Part shown: positions 1 to 11,738 of the stretch, piece after piece
How positions within the stretch are numbered: the first letter of the stretch is position 1
How the letters are laid out: each line of letters starts with the position of its first letter
The notes under the pieces: generated by a model
Databases searched by the model: none
What the model was told of the DNA's origin: nothing
The model's input: only the letters and a program-made list of their open reading frames with translations
Translations under genes and position numbers: made by a program
DNA from: Plantago major
Lineage: Eukaryota > Streptophyta > Magnoliopsida > Lamiales > Plantaginaceae
Assembly: GCA_026545765.1 (NCBI GenBank)
Contig: CM048844.1
Coordinates: 22,638,237 to 22,702,236, forward strand
Reading direction: 5' to 3'
Length of the DNA: 64,000 nt

Positions 1-1532
1 ATCAAAATAGCTTCTGCTTCCTTTTCTGATTTTCCACTATTGATCAGCTGCCACAAGCAAGTATCATGCTGATTCTTCAAGTGGCCTGCCAAGAAAGAAA
101 GGTCTAACTAATCAATGCAAACAAAAGCAAATGTATTATATGCTAAAGATATGCATTAGGAACAGTTTTGTTCTGCTGTATTTTACCAGATTTTGGTGGA
201 TGGGTATGGGGTTTCTTACATTTAAGCAAATCTGACAACATGTTATCTTTCTCAAAAATGTCATGTTTCAAGCATAATGGTAAAGAAATTAAAATTTTGA
301 TAACTATCAGACTAATCCAAAGTTTTCAAATCGTCCAATATCAGTGCACCTAAATTTAAAAAAAAAAAAAAAAGTGTTTTTACCTTTATTTTTATTTATG
401 TTACACCATATAAGGTAATTCCTTGGAATTGAATAGTGGCTTTAGGTTTAGATTCATTCATTTTATGCATGAGATGCACATAAATTAGAGCTACGGTCCG
501 CTTACATTCATTTTGTCTCCATGTAAGATAAGCTTGAAAAATCTCCAAGTTTGCGCAGCAAATAACACGTGACTGAAATGAAGGTGCAAATATCAATTCC
601 TTCCCAGGAAATAATTGTTTCCATTTCATAACATAATTTGATGTGAAGAAGGATACAATGAGCGAGAGTATTTTACTGGAAAAAAAATTAAATTGATCGT
701 GAGCAATCTCAGTGAGTTGAGTAGGAAGAAGAAAGCAGTTGAATATTTGATATCATGCTTCATATCTCAACTTAACATAAATACAATAACCAAATAAATC
801 ACATCAAGAACAACACAAAACACTAGTTACAGACACCGATATAGTTTTATAACACAATAATTTCATTCTGTAAGAATATACTCATCTTACTACATTTGCT
901 CGTACATTTTTTTACACATGGTGTTCACATCAAGAACAACCCATAACACTAGTTACAGACACCGATATAGTAGTTTAATAATAAGTCGATATGATGCATG
1001 AAGATACAAATCTGGACATAATTGAAATTGCATTAGTCAGAAGTATAATCAAAGCATGAACCTGGCACGCCGCTGATAGAATTTAGTTCCTCGTTTAAAC
1101 ACGAAACTGGAAAACATACACCAAAAAAATCAAGGAGCTTATAAACACAATGTAACTAATGATACAGAAAATAAATAAATAAATAAATATAACTGCTTAA
1201 TCTGCAAACCTGTACTCGTCTCTATGTCCATAAGAGAAAAACACGTCGGGAAACTGTTCGAAAACTGCCCTAGCACAAGAATTCATCAAGCCCAATGCCT
1301 TGATGTCATTTGGCCTCTCAAACTTATGCACCTCAGAAAACCTATTGAAAGATAACAAATCAAATGAAATGAAGAAATAGAACTGGTACATATTTGATCT
1401 AAAATCATACTACTATCTATACCTGCGGAAAGCGCGGAAAAGTAGACGAACAACAATGATATTCCCTGGCATAATCTCACACTCCCTTTCAAATCCCTTT
1501 TCTTTTACATACTCGTACTTGCTATTCGCCAT
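1..1532 (-). CDS. tRNA-His guanylyltransferase-like protein (Thg1 family), 3' part outside the window
   Basis: Thg1 adds the extra 5' G to tRNA-His. Five exons can be read on the minus strand: 1423-1532, 1210-1341, 1062-1106, 506-675 and 1-85, the last running off the window. All have GT/AG borders and phases that join without a shift. Start is the ATG at 1530-1532 (MANSKYEYVKE...). Family blocks seen are RFSEVHKFERPND, MNSCA, a DEYSF block formed across the exon 2/3 join, VFKRGTKFYQRRA, KWKQLFPGKELIFAPSF, AYLTWRQ and an HxxNQxxTCxW block in the last exon. The usual metal-binding RIDGRDF block reads RLLFRAF, so the first catalytic Asp is gone, and the HINNQYNT-type block is also altered. The frame is open but the enzyme is probably inactive. 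It may be a decaying copy or a pseudoenzyme; plant THG1 proteins can have two Thg1 units, so this could be one unit. Confidence 0.85.
799..975. repeat. Direct repeat of about 50 bases in a THG1-like intron
   Basis: Positions 799-849 and 926-975 both read ACATCAAGAACAAC, then CACTAGTTACAGACACCGATATAGT, with few differences. Both lie in the intron between exons 3 and 4. It looks like a local duplication. Confidence 0.8.
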
Positions 1533-3358
1533 TCAGTAAATGATAGTAATAATTTGATTTTGCAGTTGTGAGTGTATCACAGTAAGGTAGAGAAACCAAG
1601 CTTCAAACAACTGGTGAGCAGGCAACAATGGAATGACAATCATTCGAAATATCTAAGAGCTAAAACCATCACCCAGAAACCAAAAAAAAAATCTACTACC
1701 ATTTTGATAGAAACAAGAGTTAGAGAGATCCAATTAACCGATATAAGAGCCCCAAATTCAGATTGTGCGAATTCACTATATTATTTGGATTCGAGACTTG
1801 AGACTTCAGAGTGAGCTTGTTTTAGGTAATCCCAGATGCATTTTCAATTTTGGTACTTTAGAGTTGCCGTGTCCAATTGAAGTACTAAATATCAATGACT
1901 ATTTACAATTAAGGTACTAATTGCATTTAGAAGGTGGCGAATGTCATATGTCAAAAGATAGACATGAAAGACGGATTGATGTTCTTAATTATATGTATAA
2001 TGCTTTAAACAATATAAATAATATTTTATGAGTAAACATTTTATATCATTATGTATATGTATATCACCGATATTCTTAGTAAAACCTCTAACGTTTTTGG
2101 TTATAACTTTAGTGTTCTCTTTTAGTCTCTTTATAAGGTCGTTTCTCATAATACCTACTCAATTAAGTGTGTTAATCGTTGAATAAAAATTCTGAAAAAT
2201 TAAAATGTAAGTTCTACAACGTAATTAGAGAAAATAATCTCAGCCCCAAATTTTATCCCCATTTCATCTTTCCCTCTAAGTCAACTACTAACTATGGTAA
2301 GATTCCCTCACCAACAAAAGATACAGACCATCAAGGATCTAGCAATTTTGTTTCCGCCAGTTGTCAATAGGGACCTGAAGGGGAAGACCAAGAAAAGATA
2401 ATTTATTCTGGTTCATCTGAGTTTCCGAAAAGGGGATTTGGTTTTGGTTACCGTGATTTCGGCTTAATAATCAGGGTTGTTAGAAGATATTTTTGGTTTC
2501 TATTATTTCTGACATGAAGCTTCATCCATTCCTGATAGAGGATATCTAGATTCTAGAGCTATCATATCTATATTAACAAACGAAAAGAGGAGCGCATGAA
2601 TACAGTCGGATGATTCTCTGTTCAATGAAAATCTTTATCAGAACAAAGTGTAGTCGTGTAGAGATTGATCCGATTCGGTAAATTCAAGTTGGATTTCTTC
2701 ACTCACGAGGTATTCTGTATCAAAGATGGGATTATTGGTGGATTAAATAATGTGAAGTATTATGGGATATTGCAATCAATATCTTAATGTTCGGTACAAA
2801 TAGACTAATCCAACCTTCTCCTCCTCCACTGTCACATATTTATCCTCCTTTTATTAAAATAAAACCATTCTTCCACAGTTTCCACCGATATGTAACATAA
2901 TATCCAAGACATATCCAACCTTCACCTCCTCCATTGTTATTCCATTGACAGGAGAAAAGCTGTGTCTTTCCCCTTATTCTCCAGGCTTATCATGATATCA
3001 TATGAACATATTCAAACAATTTTGATGTACCTTCATTGACGAAATACTATTCCGGCTACAATCGTCACCGCCGCTCCCTTGGTCACCGGCAATGACTCAC
3101 CGTTACGGCAGAAATATAATTGTGGACTTTTGTTGGGTCTTGTTAGGAGTAGGTTTGATAATATGAGCTAATTCTTGTTTCCCAGATTTCAATCTTTCCA
3201 ATTTATGGGAGATTCAAATCCTTATTTTATTAACGGGTCAGCAAGATTAAGTCTTGGTGGGCTTGGAAGACTAGAGAAATTTCGACTTGCCTTTTGTCTT
3301 CACGGCCCAACATCTTTCACCTACCAATTCTGTTACTAACAACATAATAATTCATGGC
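1533..3358. other. Gene-free stretch upstream of the THG1-like gene
   Basis: AT-rich sequence with no open frame resembling a protein family. The first few hundred bases should hold the promoter of the minus-strand THG1-like gene, but no clear TATA box stands out. A short tract near 1846-1935 repeats a GGTACT motif and may be old transposon debris. Confidence 0.5.
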
Positions 3359-3566
3359 CCATCCATTCCGATTTCTAACTTTTCGTGGACCCGAATATGA
3401 GAAGAGTGGATAGAGTAGGAGAGATGGTCATAAAGTAGTAAATAAAGTGAATAAAGTATGAGAATAGTGAGCAAAGTATGAGATAAATTTTCCATTTAAG
3501 TGATGAACAGTTAATATTGAGACGTTCCACAATGAAATGCGGGAATTTGAAATTTGACGGAGGGAG
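3359..3566. mobile_element. Decayed Stowaway-like MITE
   Basis: The right end is a clear Stowaway-type terminus, GACGGAGGGAG, followed by TA. The left end (CCATCCATTCC) is decayed and its border is approximate. The interior (AATAAAGTAxGAG repeats) resembles the MITE at 54883-55057. Non-coding. Confidence 0.5.

Positions 3567-3568
<2 letters not shown>

Positions 3569-3643
<75 letters not shown>
3569..3643. repeat. (AT)n microsatellite
   Basis: About 75 bases of uninterrupted AT dinucleotides begin right at the TA next to the Stowaway terminus at 3566. Confidence 0.97.
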
Positions 3644-3644
<1 letters not shown>

Positions 3645-4414
3645 CATTATAAATTAATTATCTATTTATAATAAACACTTAATAATCTCTCGCTCTGGGT
3701 TATTTTTTAAATTATCGAATTGTCACTCCCGCTTTTGAATTGTGTGATCTAGAACGTGACAGTTGTAGAGAGTTGCAATTGTCAGGGATGATCTAACGTG
3801 GCAGATTTGAGACCAAGAGGATGGTTGCAACTTGCAACCGGTGGAGATCGTCTAATACCACTCCGGCCCCTAAAAAAGATGAGCATTTACACCTTACAGC
3901 CCAATAATACCTCGGACTCTGAGCAAACGATTGGTTCCTATCAAGTTATGTGATGCTCAATGTGCAAATCGAGAGTGACATCCTTAAATCCCTTATCCCT
4001 AACTAGTGTCAATTGTCTGAATCTTGCTGGAAATCTGATAGTCCTTTTATGTACTCTACTAGTTGCTCAGTTGTTCCAGTGAGACTTAACTGATGATCAT
4101 TTCATGTATATAATACCCTTACCTCATCATGCTATTAACTGAATGTCACTTTTCTACATTTAAAGCAATATGCTCTTTATTATTCGATCCTCCTTAATTA
4201 TCCCTTGTAGAAATGAACAAACCCTTTACAATTGGCTCGAGTATACATGCAGAACTGCAGAAGAGAAGAGACTATTAAAAGCCTATAGCCATGTTCAATC
4301 CAATATCTATTTAAGCAAGCAATTAATGGATGCATTACATCAATATTAGTATATTACCGCGATTTCTGCAACAACCCTTCTGTACCAATTTATTGATGTA
4401 TGCATGATATAACC
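3644..4414. other. Gene-free stretch
   Basis: AT-rich intergenic sequence. I see no coding family or clear repeat border. Confidence 0.5.
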
Positions 4415-4833
4415 TAGGGTGCAAATGATACAAGCCGAATCGAGCTATATAACACCTCGACTCGTTAAGAATAAGTATATCTAAACTCAAGTTTGACACT
4501 ACCTGCACACAAAAATATTATTCAAGCTCCACGCCCGAGCTTATAATGTTTTATAAGAGCATTTGACACTCAAAAGCTCAAATTCCACTCCGCCATGAGC
4601 CCAAAAACTTATAAAGTTTAATTAAATGGTGCGTATTGCTCGAAAGGTCGAAAAGTTATGTTAGCGAGCAGTTTGTCAAGCTTTTGAGCTCAACAATTAA
4701 ACACTCGAGCTCAGCTCGATAACATTGAGGTATAATTCATGTGCGAACGCAAGGGAATCGAGCTTCTTTTAAGCTCTTTAATTTCAAGTTGAGATCTAAT
4801 TGCTCGAAAAAGCTAGCTTCATTTACATCCCTA
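4415..4833. mobile_element. Non-coding element rich in GAGCTCG motifs
   Basis: The ends form a short inverted repeat, TAGGGTGCAAATGA at the left and TCATTTACATCCCTA at the right. The interior repeats CGAGCTC/GAGCTCG-like words. A related stretch lies at 41379-41595. The class is not certain; it looks like a non-autonomous DNA transposon. No target duplication was established. Confidence 0.5.
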
Positions 4834-5512
4834 CCATAGAGCTATATTCATATGTCCATGTACGAATATCTGTGACGAGCTAGCTTGGCTTATATTAGAA
4901 AATAGGTTCACTATTTCGATGTTTGAGTAATTATTACGTTAATTCGTCCGTGATAAATAATTAATCAACTATCAGAATCAGGACGAGGTTAGGAATTATG
5001 AGGTCTAGACTTCATTCAAACAAAGATTAAGACGAATAACAACGGCCTTACAAAATGACAACATATTACATGTTATGTTCTACTAATTGCAAATTGTTGT
5101 AATTAAAGTATTAAACTCTACACCACATAATTTTTTGTCCTGGTAATGTAAATGATATTGTTAGATTTGACTTGGAATTTGTGGAATTTTTATGGGTTTG
5201 ATTTTGCAATCACTCATAATGTGTCATAGCATGTCGCATATTACATGCTTAATATTTTGTACACTTTCAATATAAAAAGTTGTAACGCCCAACTTGTAAT
5301 TAATTTAACTGTAACGCTATGCACCTTGTGTGTTTAAACGTCTTCCAGGGGGTGCACACGTTAATTGTTGCGGACCAAAGCACTTCACGTCTTTCTGGTT
5401 AACTAGAAATTAACCAGTTTTGTTGGCTGTCAAAACTCAAAAGTGTTGTTTTCCCTTCATTATCATTAATTATTGCATGTACATGAATGATGAATGTATG
5501 TTACTTCTATGC
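4834..5512. other. Gene-free stretch
   Basis: AT-rich sequence with no supported gene, RNA or repeat border. Confidence 0.5.
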
Positions 5513-5515
5513 TTA

Positions 5516-5749
5516 GGTTTCATTTGGTTTAATGAAAAATGGGGGACAGAAAAAAAAAATAGAGGAAAATAAGATTTTCCTGAAAAATATGAGGGAAAAA
5601 CAGCTTTCCTTATTTTGTAAAGATAGATGTATTTTGTATAGATTTTGATGAATTTTTCAGGATTTTCTGAGAACTACCAAATGGTAGAAAACAATATTTT
5701 TACTATTCTTTTTTCTTTTCCCCAATTTTCCCTCAAATCAAATGAAGCC
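5516..5749. mobile_element. Tourist-like MITE
   Basis: Ends are inverted: GGTTTCATTTGGTTT at the left and AAATCAAATGAAGCC at the right. It is flanked by TTA on both sides (5513-5515 and 5750-5752), the 3-base duplication typical of PIF/Harbinger MITEs. It is 234 bp and non-coding. Confidence 0.75.
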
Positions 5750-5752
5750 TTA

Positions 5753-6791
5753 AATTAAATTACTATGCTTAAATTAAATTACGGATGTTGATAATGGGCG
5801 ATTGAGCAAGGTTGGCGCGTCGCTTGGCTATGTGGACTATTTGTTGATTGTCAATCTTTTTAATTCTGATTCGTTTCACTTTTCCATGAGTAGGTCATAT
5901 TTTAAGCGACGCTTGATCTTTATGTGTATCATTTGATTCTTTACTTTTAGTTTTTGTGCCTCGTGCCCGTAATGAACTTGTGCATAAACTTGCGAGAGGT
6001 GTGGTCCGGATTTGAGAGATCTAGTGATTGGATTGTATCGTTTAACTGATGCATAAATGTATTTTTTTTCTAAAAAAAAAAAAAACAATTACGAATAGGG
6101 ATGATAATCTCAGGTTAATTTATTTTATACCATTAATTTTGTTTAGGGTCATCATTATTAAAAGTCAAGATAGCTAAGCTCGTTTAATTTCTAACTTGAA
6201 GATTTGATCCTTGTATACCCCACACAAGAATTTATCTTATTGCCTCTAGTTTGCTGCAAATTCAAGACATTGACAATCTGAAACCTTTAGAATTCTTCAT
6301 CTTTTAGCCACGAAAAATTCAAACTACCTAATTTTTGCGTTAGAATTTTTCATCTATTTACACTGAACTGGCAATTCAATGACGAAATGATCCATAAATT
6401 TTTAACCACATCAAGTAATTAATATTAAACAATCCTTTTCATGATTAAATTGAAAAGTCACTTTGAATTAATTGTTACCTCATGATGATCTCATTTGTAT
6501 AGTTTGAAAATTGAATCAATTTTCTTCAACTCGCGTGTAAATAGTCCACAGATCATTTCTTGCATCCGTGCAATTTGCTCAATATATATATGGTTTATAA
6601 AAATATCACTAAAAACAATAATTTCCTTCATTAACTAAAGCCATTAACATAAAAGAAACCAACAAATTAAAACACGAAGATCATAATTAGAAAGTCCGTA
6701 CTGAAATTAATCTGGGTTCTGAATAACAAAGTAACAATTAGCTAGAAGCTTGATGAACCATACGTGATTAATACGGTTAGCTAGCTAGGTT
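5753..6791. other. Gene-free stretch downstream of the zinc-finger gene
   Basis: AT-rich. The part nearest 6791 should be the 3' UTR of the minus-strand zinc-finger gene. No other coding or repeat feature is supported. Confidence 0.5.
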
Positions 6792-7232
6792 CTACTTGAC
6801 AAGCTGAGGATCTGACCCTAGCCTGAGCTCAAGATCAATCTCATGCTCACTCACCTTATATCTCTTACACTGAACGATCGTCGTATCTTCATCAACTACA
6901 ACCGAACACGATCTCCTAATCGATACTAATTTAGATTCCACCAATTTGCCATCATCAATTGCTGCAGGTGCAGAATCAGATTGGTTGAGTACTCTTGCTC
7001 TATCTCTCCTGTGAACATTCATGTGGCCTCCAAGAGCTTGAGCCGAACGGAACTCCCTCTTGCAGAAGCTGCACGTGTAACTTCTTGGAGGCCACGCGAA
7101 TCCTCCAAAAGGTAACGCAGTTGGTGGTGGTGGTGGTGTTTCATTGAATCTAAGATTCATTGGAGATGGAATTTTGGTTTGGTTATAGTTCATCCACATT
7201 TGATAACCGGTGCAAGTATCATAGTATTCCAT
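6792..7232 (-). CDS. SUPERMAN-like single C2H2 zinc-finger protein with EAR motif
   Basis: An intronless 146-residue protein, likely a nuclear transcriptional repressor. Around residues 49-79 it has one zinc finger, [20 protein letters not shown], with the plant-specific QALGGH DNA-contact motif and the C2H2 spacing ending in HMNVH. The basic RRDRAR run just after it is typical of the SUPERMAN/RABBIT EARS/ZFP10 group. The C-terminus carries IDLELRLG, an LxLxL EAR motif that in this family recruits TOPLESS-type co-repressors. The N-terminus ([16 protein letters not shown]) and the WPPRSYTC lead-in fit the same group. Members usually control floral organ borders, cell division or trichome growth; which applies here cannot be told. 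The finger and EAR motif are complete. Confidence 0.95.
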   Translation of the reverse strand: MEYYDTCTGYQMWMNYNQTKIPSPMNLRFNETPPPPPTALPFGGFAWPPRSYTCSFCKREFRSAQALGGHMNVHRRDRARVLNQSDSAPAAIDDGKLVESKLVSIRRSCSVVVDEDTTIVQCKRYKVSEHEIDLELRLGSDPQLVK

Positions 7233-7345
7233 TGAATTAAGGCTAGATAGTTACTTGTAATGTGTAATGAATAAGACTAGCATGAGTAGTAATTTATAGT
7301 CTAGATGTGTATGTGCATGGAAGAAAGAAGTGTGTATTAACTAGT

Positions 7346-7363
7346 TATATTATATATATAAAA
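7346..7363 (-). promoter_or_regulatory. Possible TATA box of the zinc-finger gene
   Basis: On the minus strand this reads TTTATATATATAATATAA, about 115-130 bases upstream of the ATG at 7232. Position is plausible, but TATA-like runs are common in this DNA. Confidence 0.4.
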
Positions 7364-9142
7364 TAATCTGACTTGGTATTGAATGCATGAAAGCAACACA
7401 AGAACTAGGAGACATTAACAAAATTGATATATACATGTAAAGATTTGAAAGAAAAGGTTGTATTTAATTTTTGCAGTGTGGTACTTTTCACTTGGCTCTT
7501 TCCGGTCCGGTTTTTTCCTGCTGGATCTAGTTGCTTTCGCAACCTACAAAATCGAATTCAAGTCCATCTATAGTTAGATAACATGGGAATATTATTGGGG
7601 CCCTATTATTGGATAAATATATGCCTCATTATTAGGCAATATATTAATTAATGATGTTAAGTTACACTCAACTCATAACACATGCTCTTATATATATTAT
7701 ATTATATTATATACAAATAATTCAGTCCAAAACTCATTAAGATTTGATTCATTGTACATTGCCGTTCAGACTTTGTATGATCGAAAGGGGGGCCAAGGTT
7801 GAGTCTCTGGCCCGTGTGATACAAATGAATCAAGTTTGAGTTTGAATATTGACTCATTTTTTTAACAAGCCAAAAGTACATGCATGAGTATACTGACCGA
7901 AGCGAGCTCGGGATGTGATCAGAAACTGATCGACTCGAATAACAACACCAACTACTATCTCGATCCTTCTCTACAATTGTATTGTATTAGGCCGTATCGC
8001 GCGCATTTTACATGCAATGTACAGCACACAAATTAATTAACCGATGTTTATGTATATTCCCAGGCTCTAATCATGATCGTAATTAAAGACTCAAGTTCAT
8101 TGGTTTCTTGACGGCTTGTTTGATAGGTTGCTTGGTCATTTAACCAAAGAACTATAACAAGTTTGGTCAATCTCCAGAAGCCATTTCCCATTGGCTATGC
8201 CAATACACCCCTAAGAACATATATTTGTCTTAAAAAAAAGGAGTTAAATATTCGAATTTTTCATTCTTTTTCTTGATTAATGATTTAGTTCACACCCAGA
8301 AGTTATCATCATGACTTTACGTACTAATCTTACAACTTAATTGTCCGGTTATTCTTGTGTCTTAACAAATGAGTACTGTAGATGGAATTGTTGAATGAGT
8401 CAGTAGTTATATAATTAATAAATATTGCATGTTAGTATATGATAGACAAACCAATAGATCAGTATCGTCCAAATTAAAAGGGTCCCTTGTGAATAGATTG
8501 GGCAACGAACTGATTGTTATTCAGTGTTAGTATGCATTTAGATGTTTCCATTTGCACAGAATCTCATCTAATTGCACTTTTAATTCTATATTTATAATGG
8601 ATTTCTTTCAATTCTCTACAAAGTTTAATATCCTTTTGTTAACATAGTGAATGTCCAAGAATCTTTCTTTCCAACTCTGTTTCTCCAAGATCACGTCAAC
8701 TTCAAAGGTCATTCTTAAACGTGTTTCTCTTTAAATGTGAACGAATTGAAACTTAGAATTCTTGAGTCGTTGTATGCTCAGTGAATATTGAAATCGTAAA
8801 AAATAACGTAGGTAATGTAATGTTTTGAGTCGTAAATTTTGAAATAGTGAAGGATAGCGTAAAAGACATTGGAGATCTTATACTCCCAAAATTAATTACA
8901 TATAATAAATTACTAGCTACTTATAGCAACTTATTTTTTGAATAGTTTTTTGCAGCGATTAAAAAGATGAATACATTTGTACTAGGTGCCAAAGGTTGGA
9001 GCCACAATAATGTTATTTACGATTAGTATGTTGGTACGAACACGGCCCCCCGGTAATTTCACTTACGATTGATATGTGTGTACCTTTCGTTGTTGCCACG
9101 ACAATTTATTTACGATGAATATGGGACACCAACAGTTGTGGA
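7364..9142. other. Gene-free stretch
   Basis: AT-rich intergenic sequence, partly the promoter side of the zinc-finger gene. No coding family seen. Near 9020-9120 the words TTACGATTxxTATG recur a few times without a clear element border. Confidence 0.5.
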
Positions 9143-9147
9143 CGATG

Positions 9148-9456
9148 TGCGCAGCGTGCGTGGACAAGCAAGGAAGAACGATAACTCAAAGCTTCGTTGA
9201 TTCCCGAAGAATTGACATATTTGAAAGAAAACCCTCGATTTTTTTATTCAATAATCAACAAAACTCCCTAACAAATAACTAAGACAAGTATTTAAATAAA
9301 ACTATAGAAACCCTAATGGGCTAACTAGTTAACAGACTGAAAATAAAGAAAATAAGTCCAAAACAAAGTGACTTGAAATAAAGACCAGTCTGTCTTCTAA
9401 TTCTTGTTGTACCTCAAAACCCATATTGCATTATTCTCAAAATCCATATTGCATCA
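9148..9456 (-). repeat. 3' LTR
   Basis: Matches 11423-11738 closely. The clearest difference is the stretch after GATTCC, where the other copy has about nine extra bases (GCAGAATAA region). Confidence 0.92.
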
Positions 9457-9470
9457 TTCTCCCCCACTTA
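9457..9470 (-). promoter_or_regulatory. Polypurine tract
   Basis: Reads TAAGTGGGGGAGAA on the minus strand, directly before the 3' LTR, where plus-strand DNA synthesis is primed. Confidence 0.8.
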
Positions 9471-10247
9471 AAGAAAACTCGTCCTCGAGTTTAAAATACG
9501 AGCAAATTATGAGTCCAGACAAGTCCATATGCTAGAATACATTGTCCATGCTCCACCGTTATCCCAAATCATCCTCCAGTGTATCCATGTGTCTTGTGAT
9601 ATCATCCTACGGATATTGAACACCTCACCTTTAGTGATAGCCCCGATTTCGTCTTCCAAGAACTGTTCTTTCACTTCCATATGTATTCTTCAACACTCCG
9701 GGACACCAAACCAGCCGGGAACCAACCCTATCACCTGGAAAATCGTCTTAGGATTCCAACGGACTTGACCACGCGCGATTCCGAGCACGGACGCGCCCGC
9801 ACTCGCCAAAACACCAGCACTGCGCTTTTTTTCTTCCTGGCGCGTGAAACACACTCGCCAGCCTCTCCGCGCATGCTGCACATGCGCAAACAGTTCTGAT
9901 CGCGCTTCTGGGCTATTTTTTTGTCTGTTTCACGCGATTCTTTCGCCTTCTCGACCCGAATCAACTCCTATTTGATCCCAAACTATCAAATTATTGTCGT
10001 TCTCTTCTGAATCTTCATCCACATGTTCATCCCAAATTGGTTCACCATCCCAATTTGCAGATTTATTATCGTCTTCATTATCAAACGTAAATAAATCTTT
10101 CAAATCATATGAAAAATTAGAAACGATTACCTCTGTGGATGATACCGAAAATTCTTCAAAAAACTAATACTGCGGCTCGGAGAAGTTTCTACGAGCACAT
10201 CGATCACGAGGTTGCTTATTGACAAATTCATCCAATCGCCGCGTCAA

Positions 10248-11285
10248 CACTACAAAAAATCTGGGCTGTAGCGACGGATAGCTCTGGCGACGGATCGGGC
10301 GACGGATAAAAAATCCGTCGCCCCCCTGGAGCTGTGGCGACGGATAAAAATCCGTCGTCCAATTCGCGACGGATTGGACGACGGATTAACCTTTTTTCAA
10401 AAAAAAAAAAAAAATGATTATGGGGCGACGGATAGATCTATCCGTCCCACAAAAAAAATAAAATCCGTAAACGAATTTTTATATGCGTATCCGGATTAAT
10501 TCCGGCAGGGGTGGTGCGGGGGTGGCAGTGGGGGTGCGGTGGGTGTGGGGCCGGGGGTGGTGGGAGGTGGTGGTGGTGGAAGGGTGGTGGTGGTGGTGGT
10601 GGCAGGGTGGTGGTGGTGGAGGAGATGGTGGTGGTGGCAGGGTGGTGGTGCGGTGGTGGTGGGAGTAGAGAGGTGGTGGTGGTGGAGATGGTGGTGGAGG
10701 AGGATGGTGGAGGAAAGGAGGTGGTGGAGGAGATGGTGGTGGTGGCAGGGTGGTGGTGGTGGGAGGAGAGAGGTGGTGGTGGTGGTGTGCTGGTGGTGGA
10801 GGACTGGCGGTGGTGGAGGAGGAGGATGGTGGTGGTGGGAGGAGAAAGGTGGTGGTGGAGGATGGTGGTGGTGGGAGGAGAAAGGTGGTGGAGGAGATGG
10901 TGGTGGTGGAGGATGGTGGTGGTGGGAGGAGATGGTGGTGGTGGGAGGAGAAAGGTGGTGGAGGAGGAGGAGGAGGAGAAGTAGTGGAGAAAAGGAGGTG
11001 GTGGAGGAGATATATTATATTTTTTAGGTTTTTTGACGGATAGATCTAGATCTATCCGTCGCTAATTTTTTTTTTTTTATTTTCGGTTTGTAGCGACGGA
11101 TAAATCTATCCGTCGCTAAAAATTTTTTTTTTTTTTTTGGTCAGAAGCGACGGATAATTTTATCCGTCGCTACAGAGCGACGGATAACCTTTATCCGTCG
11201 CCCCAAGTAGCGATCCGTCGCTACAGGGGCGACGGATAAAATCCGTCGCCCCTTTCCATCGTTTTACCTCAGAATTCTTGTAGTG
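10248..11285. mobile_element. Non-autonomous CACTA transposon (CACTA-1)
   Basis: Begins CACTACAAAAAATCTGGG and ends with the inverse CAGAATTCTTGTAGTG. CAA flanks both sides (10245-10247, 11286-11288), the 3-base duplication expected for CACTA (En/Spm) elements. Subterminal blocks at both ends repeat GCGACGGAT and its inverse ATCCGTCGC as small hairpins. The same words occur in CACTA-2, so the two are related. No transposase is encoded; the middle is a G-rich low-complexity tract. Confidence 0.93.
10500..11010 (+). repeat. G-rich (GGT/GGA)n tract
   Basis: About 500 bases of almost pure G, T and A made of GGTGGTGG, GGAGGA and GGGAGGAGA units, with only a handful of C. Long frames in it (runs of V, G, W, E) are by-products of the triplet repeat, not genes. 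The G runs could form quadruplexes. Confidence 0.95.
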
Positions 11286-11406
11286 CAATTGTTCAACCTG
11301 TCGTCGCAAATCGTCAGTATCCCTACACAAATAGACATAATCAATCTGGGCACAATTGTTGGCTCTCCTCTGTCTCTCGAATGACATGACTCAGGATTGG
11401 CCGGAA

Positions 11407-11416
11407 GCTGATACCA
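11407..11416 (-). promoter_or_regulatory. Primer-binding site (initiator tRNA-Met type)
   Basis: TGGTATCAGC on the minus strand, just inside the 5' LTR. TGGTATCAG is the usual plant site complementary to the 3' end of initiator tRNA-Met. Confidence 0.8.
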
Positions 11417-11422
11417 ATCTGA

Positions 11423-11738
11423 TGCAGCGTGCGTGGACAAGCAAGGAAGAACGATAACTCAAAGCTTCGTTGATTCCGCAGAATAACGAAGAGTTGACAT
11501 ATTTAAGAGAAAATCCTCGATTTTTTTATTCAATAATCAACAAAACTCCCTAACAAATAACTAAGACAAGTATTTAAATAAAACTATAGAAACCCTAATG
11601 GGCTAACTAGTTAACAGACTGAAAATAAAGAAAATAAGCCCAAAACAAAGTGACTTGAAATAAAGACCAGTATGTCTTCTTATTTTTGTTGTACCTCAAA
11701 ACCCATACTGCATTATTCTCAAAACCCATATTGCATCA
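11423..11738 (-). repeat. 5' LTR
   Basis: Partner of 9148-9456. Begins TGCAGCGTGCG and ends TTGCATCA on the plus strand, next to the CGATG duplication. Confidence 0.92.

Larger units (their letters stand above)
10140..11387 (-). pseudogene. Gag-like N-terminal remnant split by the CACTA insertion
   Basis: A minus-strand frame starts at 11387 (MSFERQRRANN) and runs to 11286 with a heptad-like stretch (DDLRRQVEQL). Removing the CACTA element and one copy of its CAA duplication lets the frame continue at 10247 as TRRLDEFVNKQPRDR, ending soon after. This resembles the short coiled N-terminal part of an LTR-element polyprotein. Nothing further of pol is present. Confidence 0.55.
9148..11738 (-). 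mobile_element. Small non-autonomous LTR retrotransposon, interrupted by a CACTA element
   Basis: Two direct repeats of about 310 bases (9148-9456 and 11423-11738) begin TG and end CA on the plus strand. The same 5-base duplication CGATG flanks them at 9143-9147 and 11739-11743. On the minus strand a primer-binding site TGGTATCAGC follows the right LTR, and a purine tract (AAGTGGGGGAGAA) precedes the left LTR, which fixes the direction. Without the inserted CACTA the element is about 1.55 kb. It lacks protease, integrase and reverse transcriptase, so it must depend on a helper. Confidence 0.92.

Noticed and set aside
3375..3647. Open frame with (IY)n start
   Set aside because: Translation of the AT microsatellite and a decayed MITE.
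10511..11043. Overlapping long open frames rich in Gly, Val, Trp and Glu
   Set aside because: All three forward frames stay open because the tract is a GGT/GGA triplet repeat. No family resemblance; not genes.
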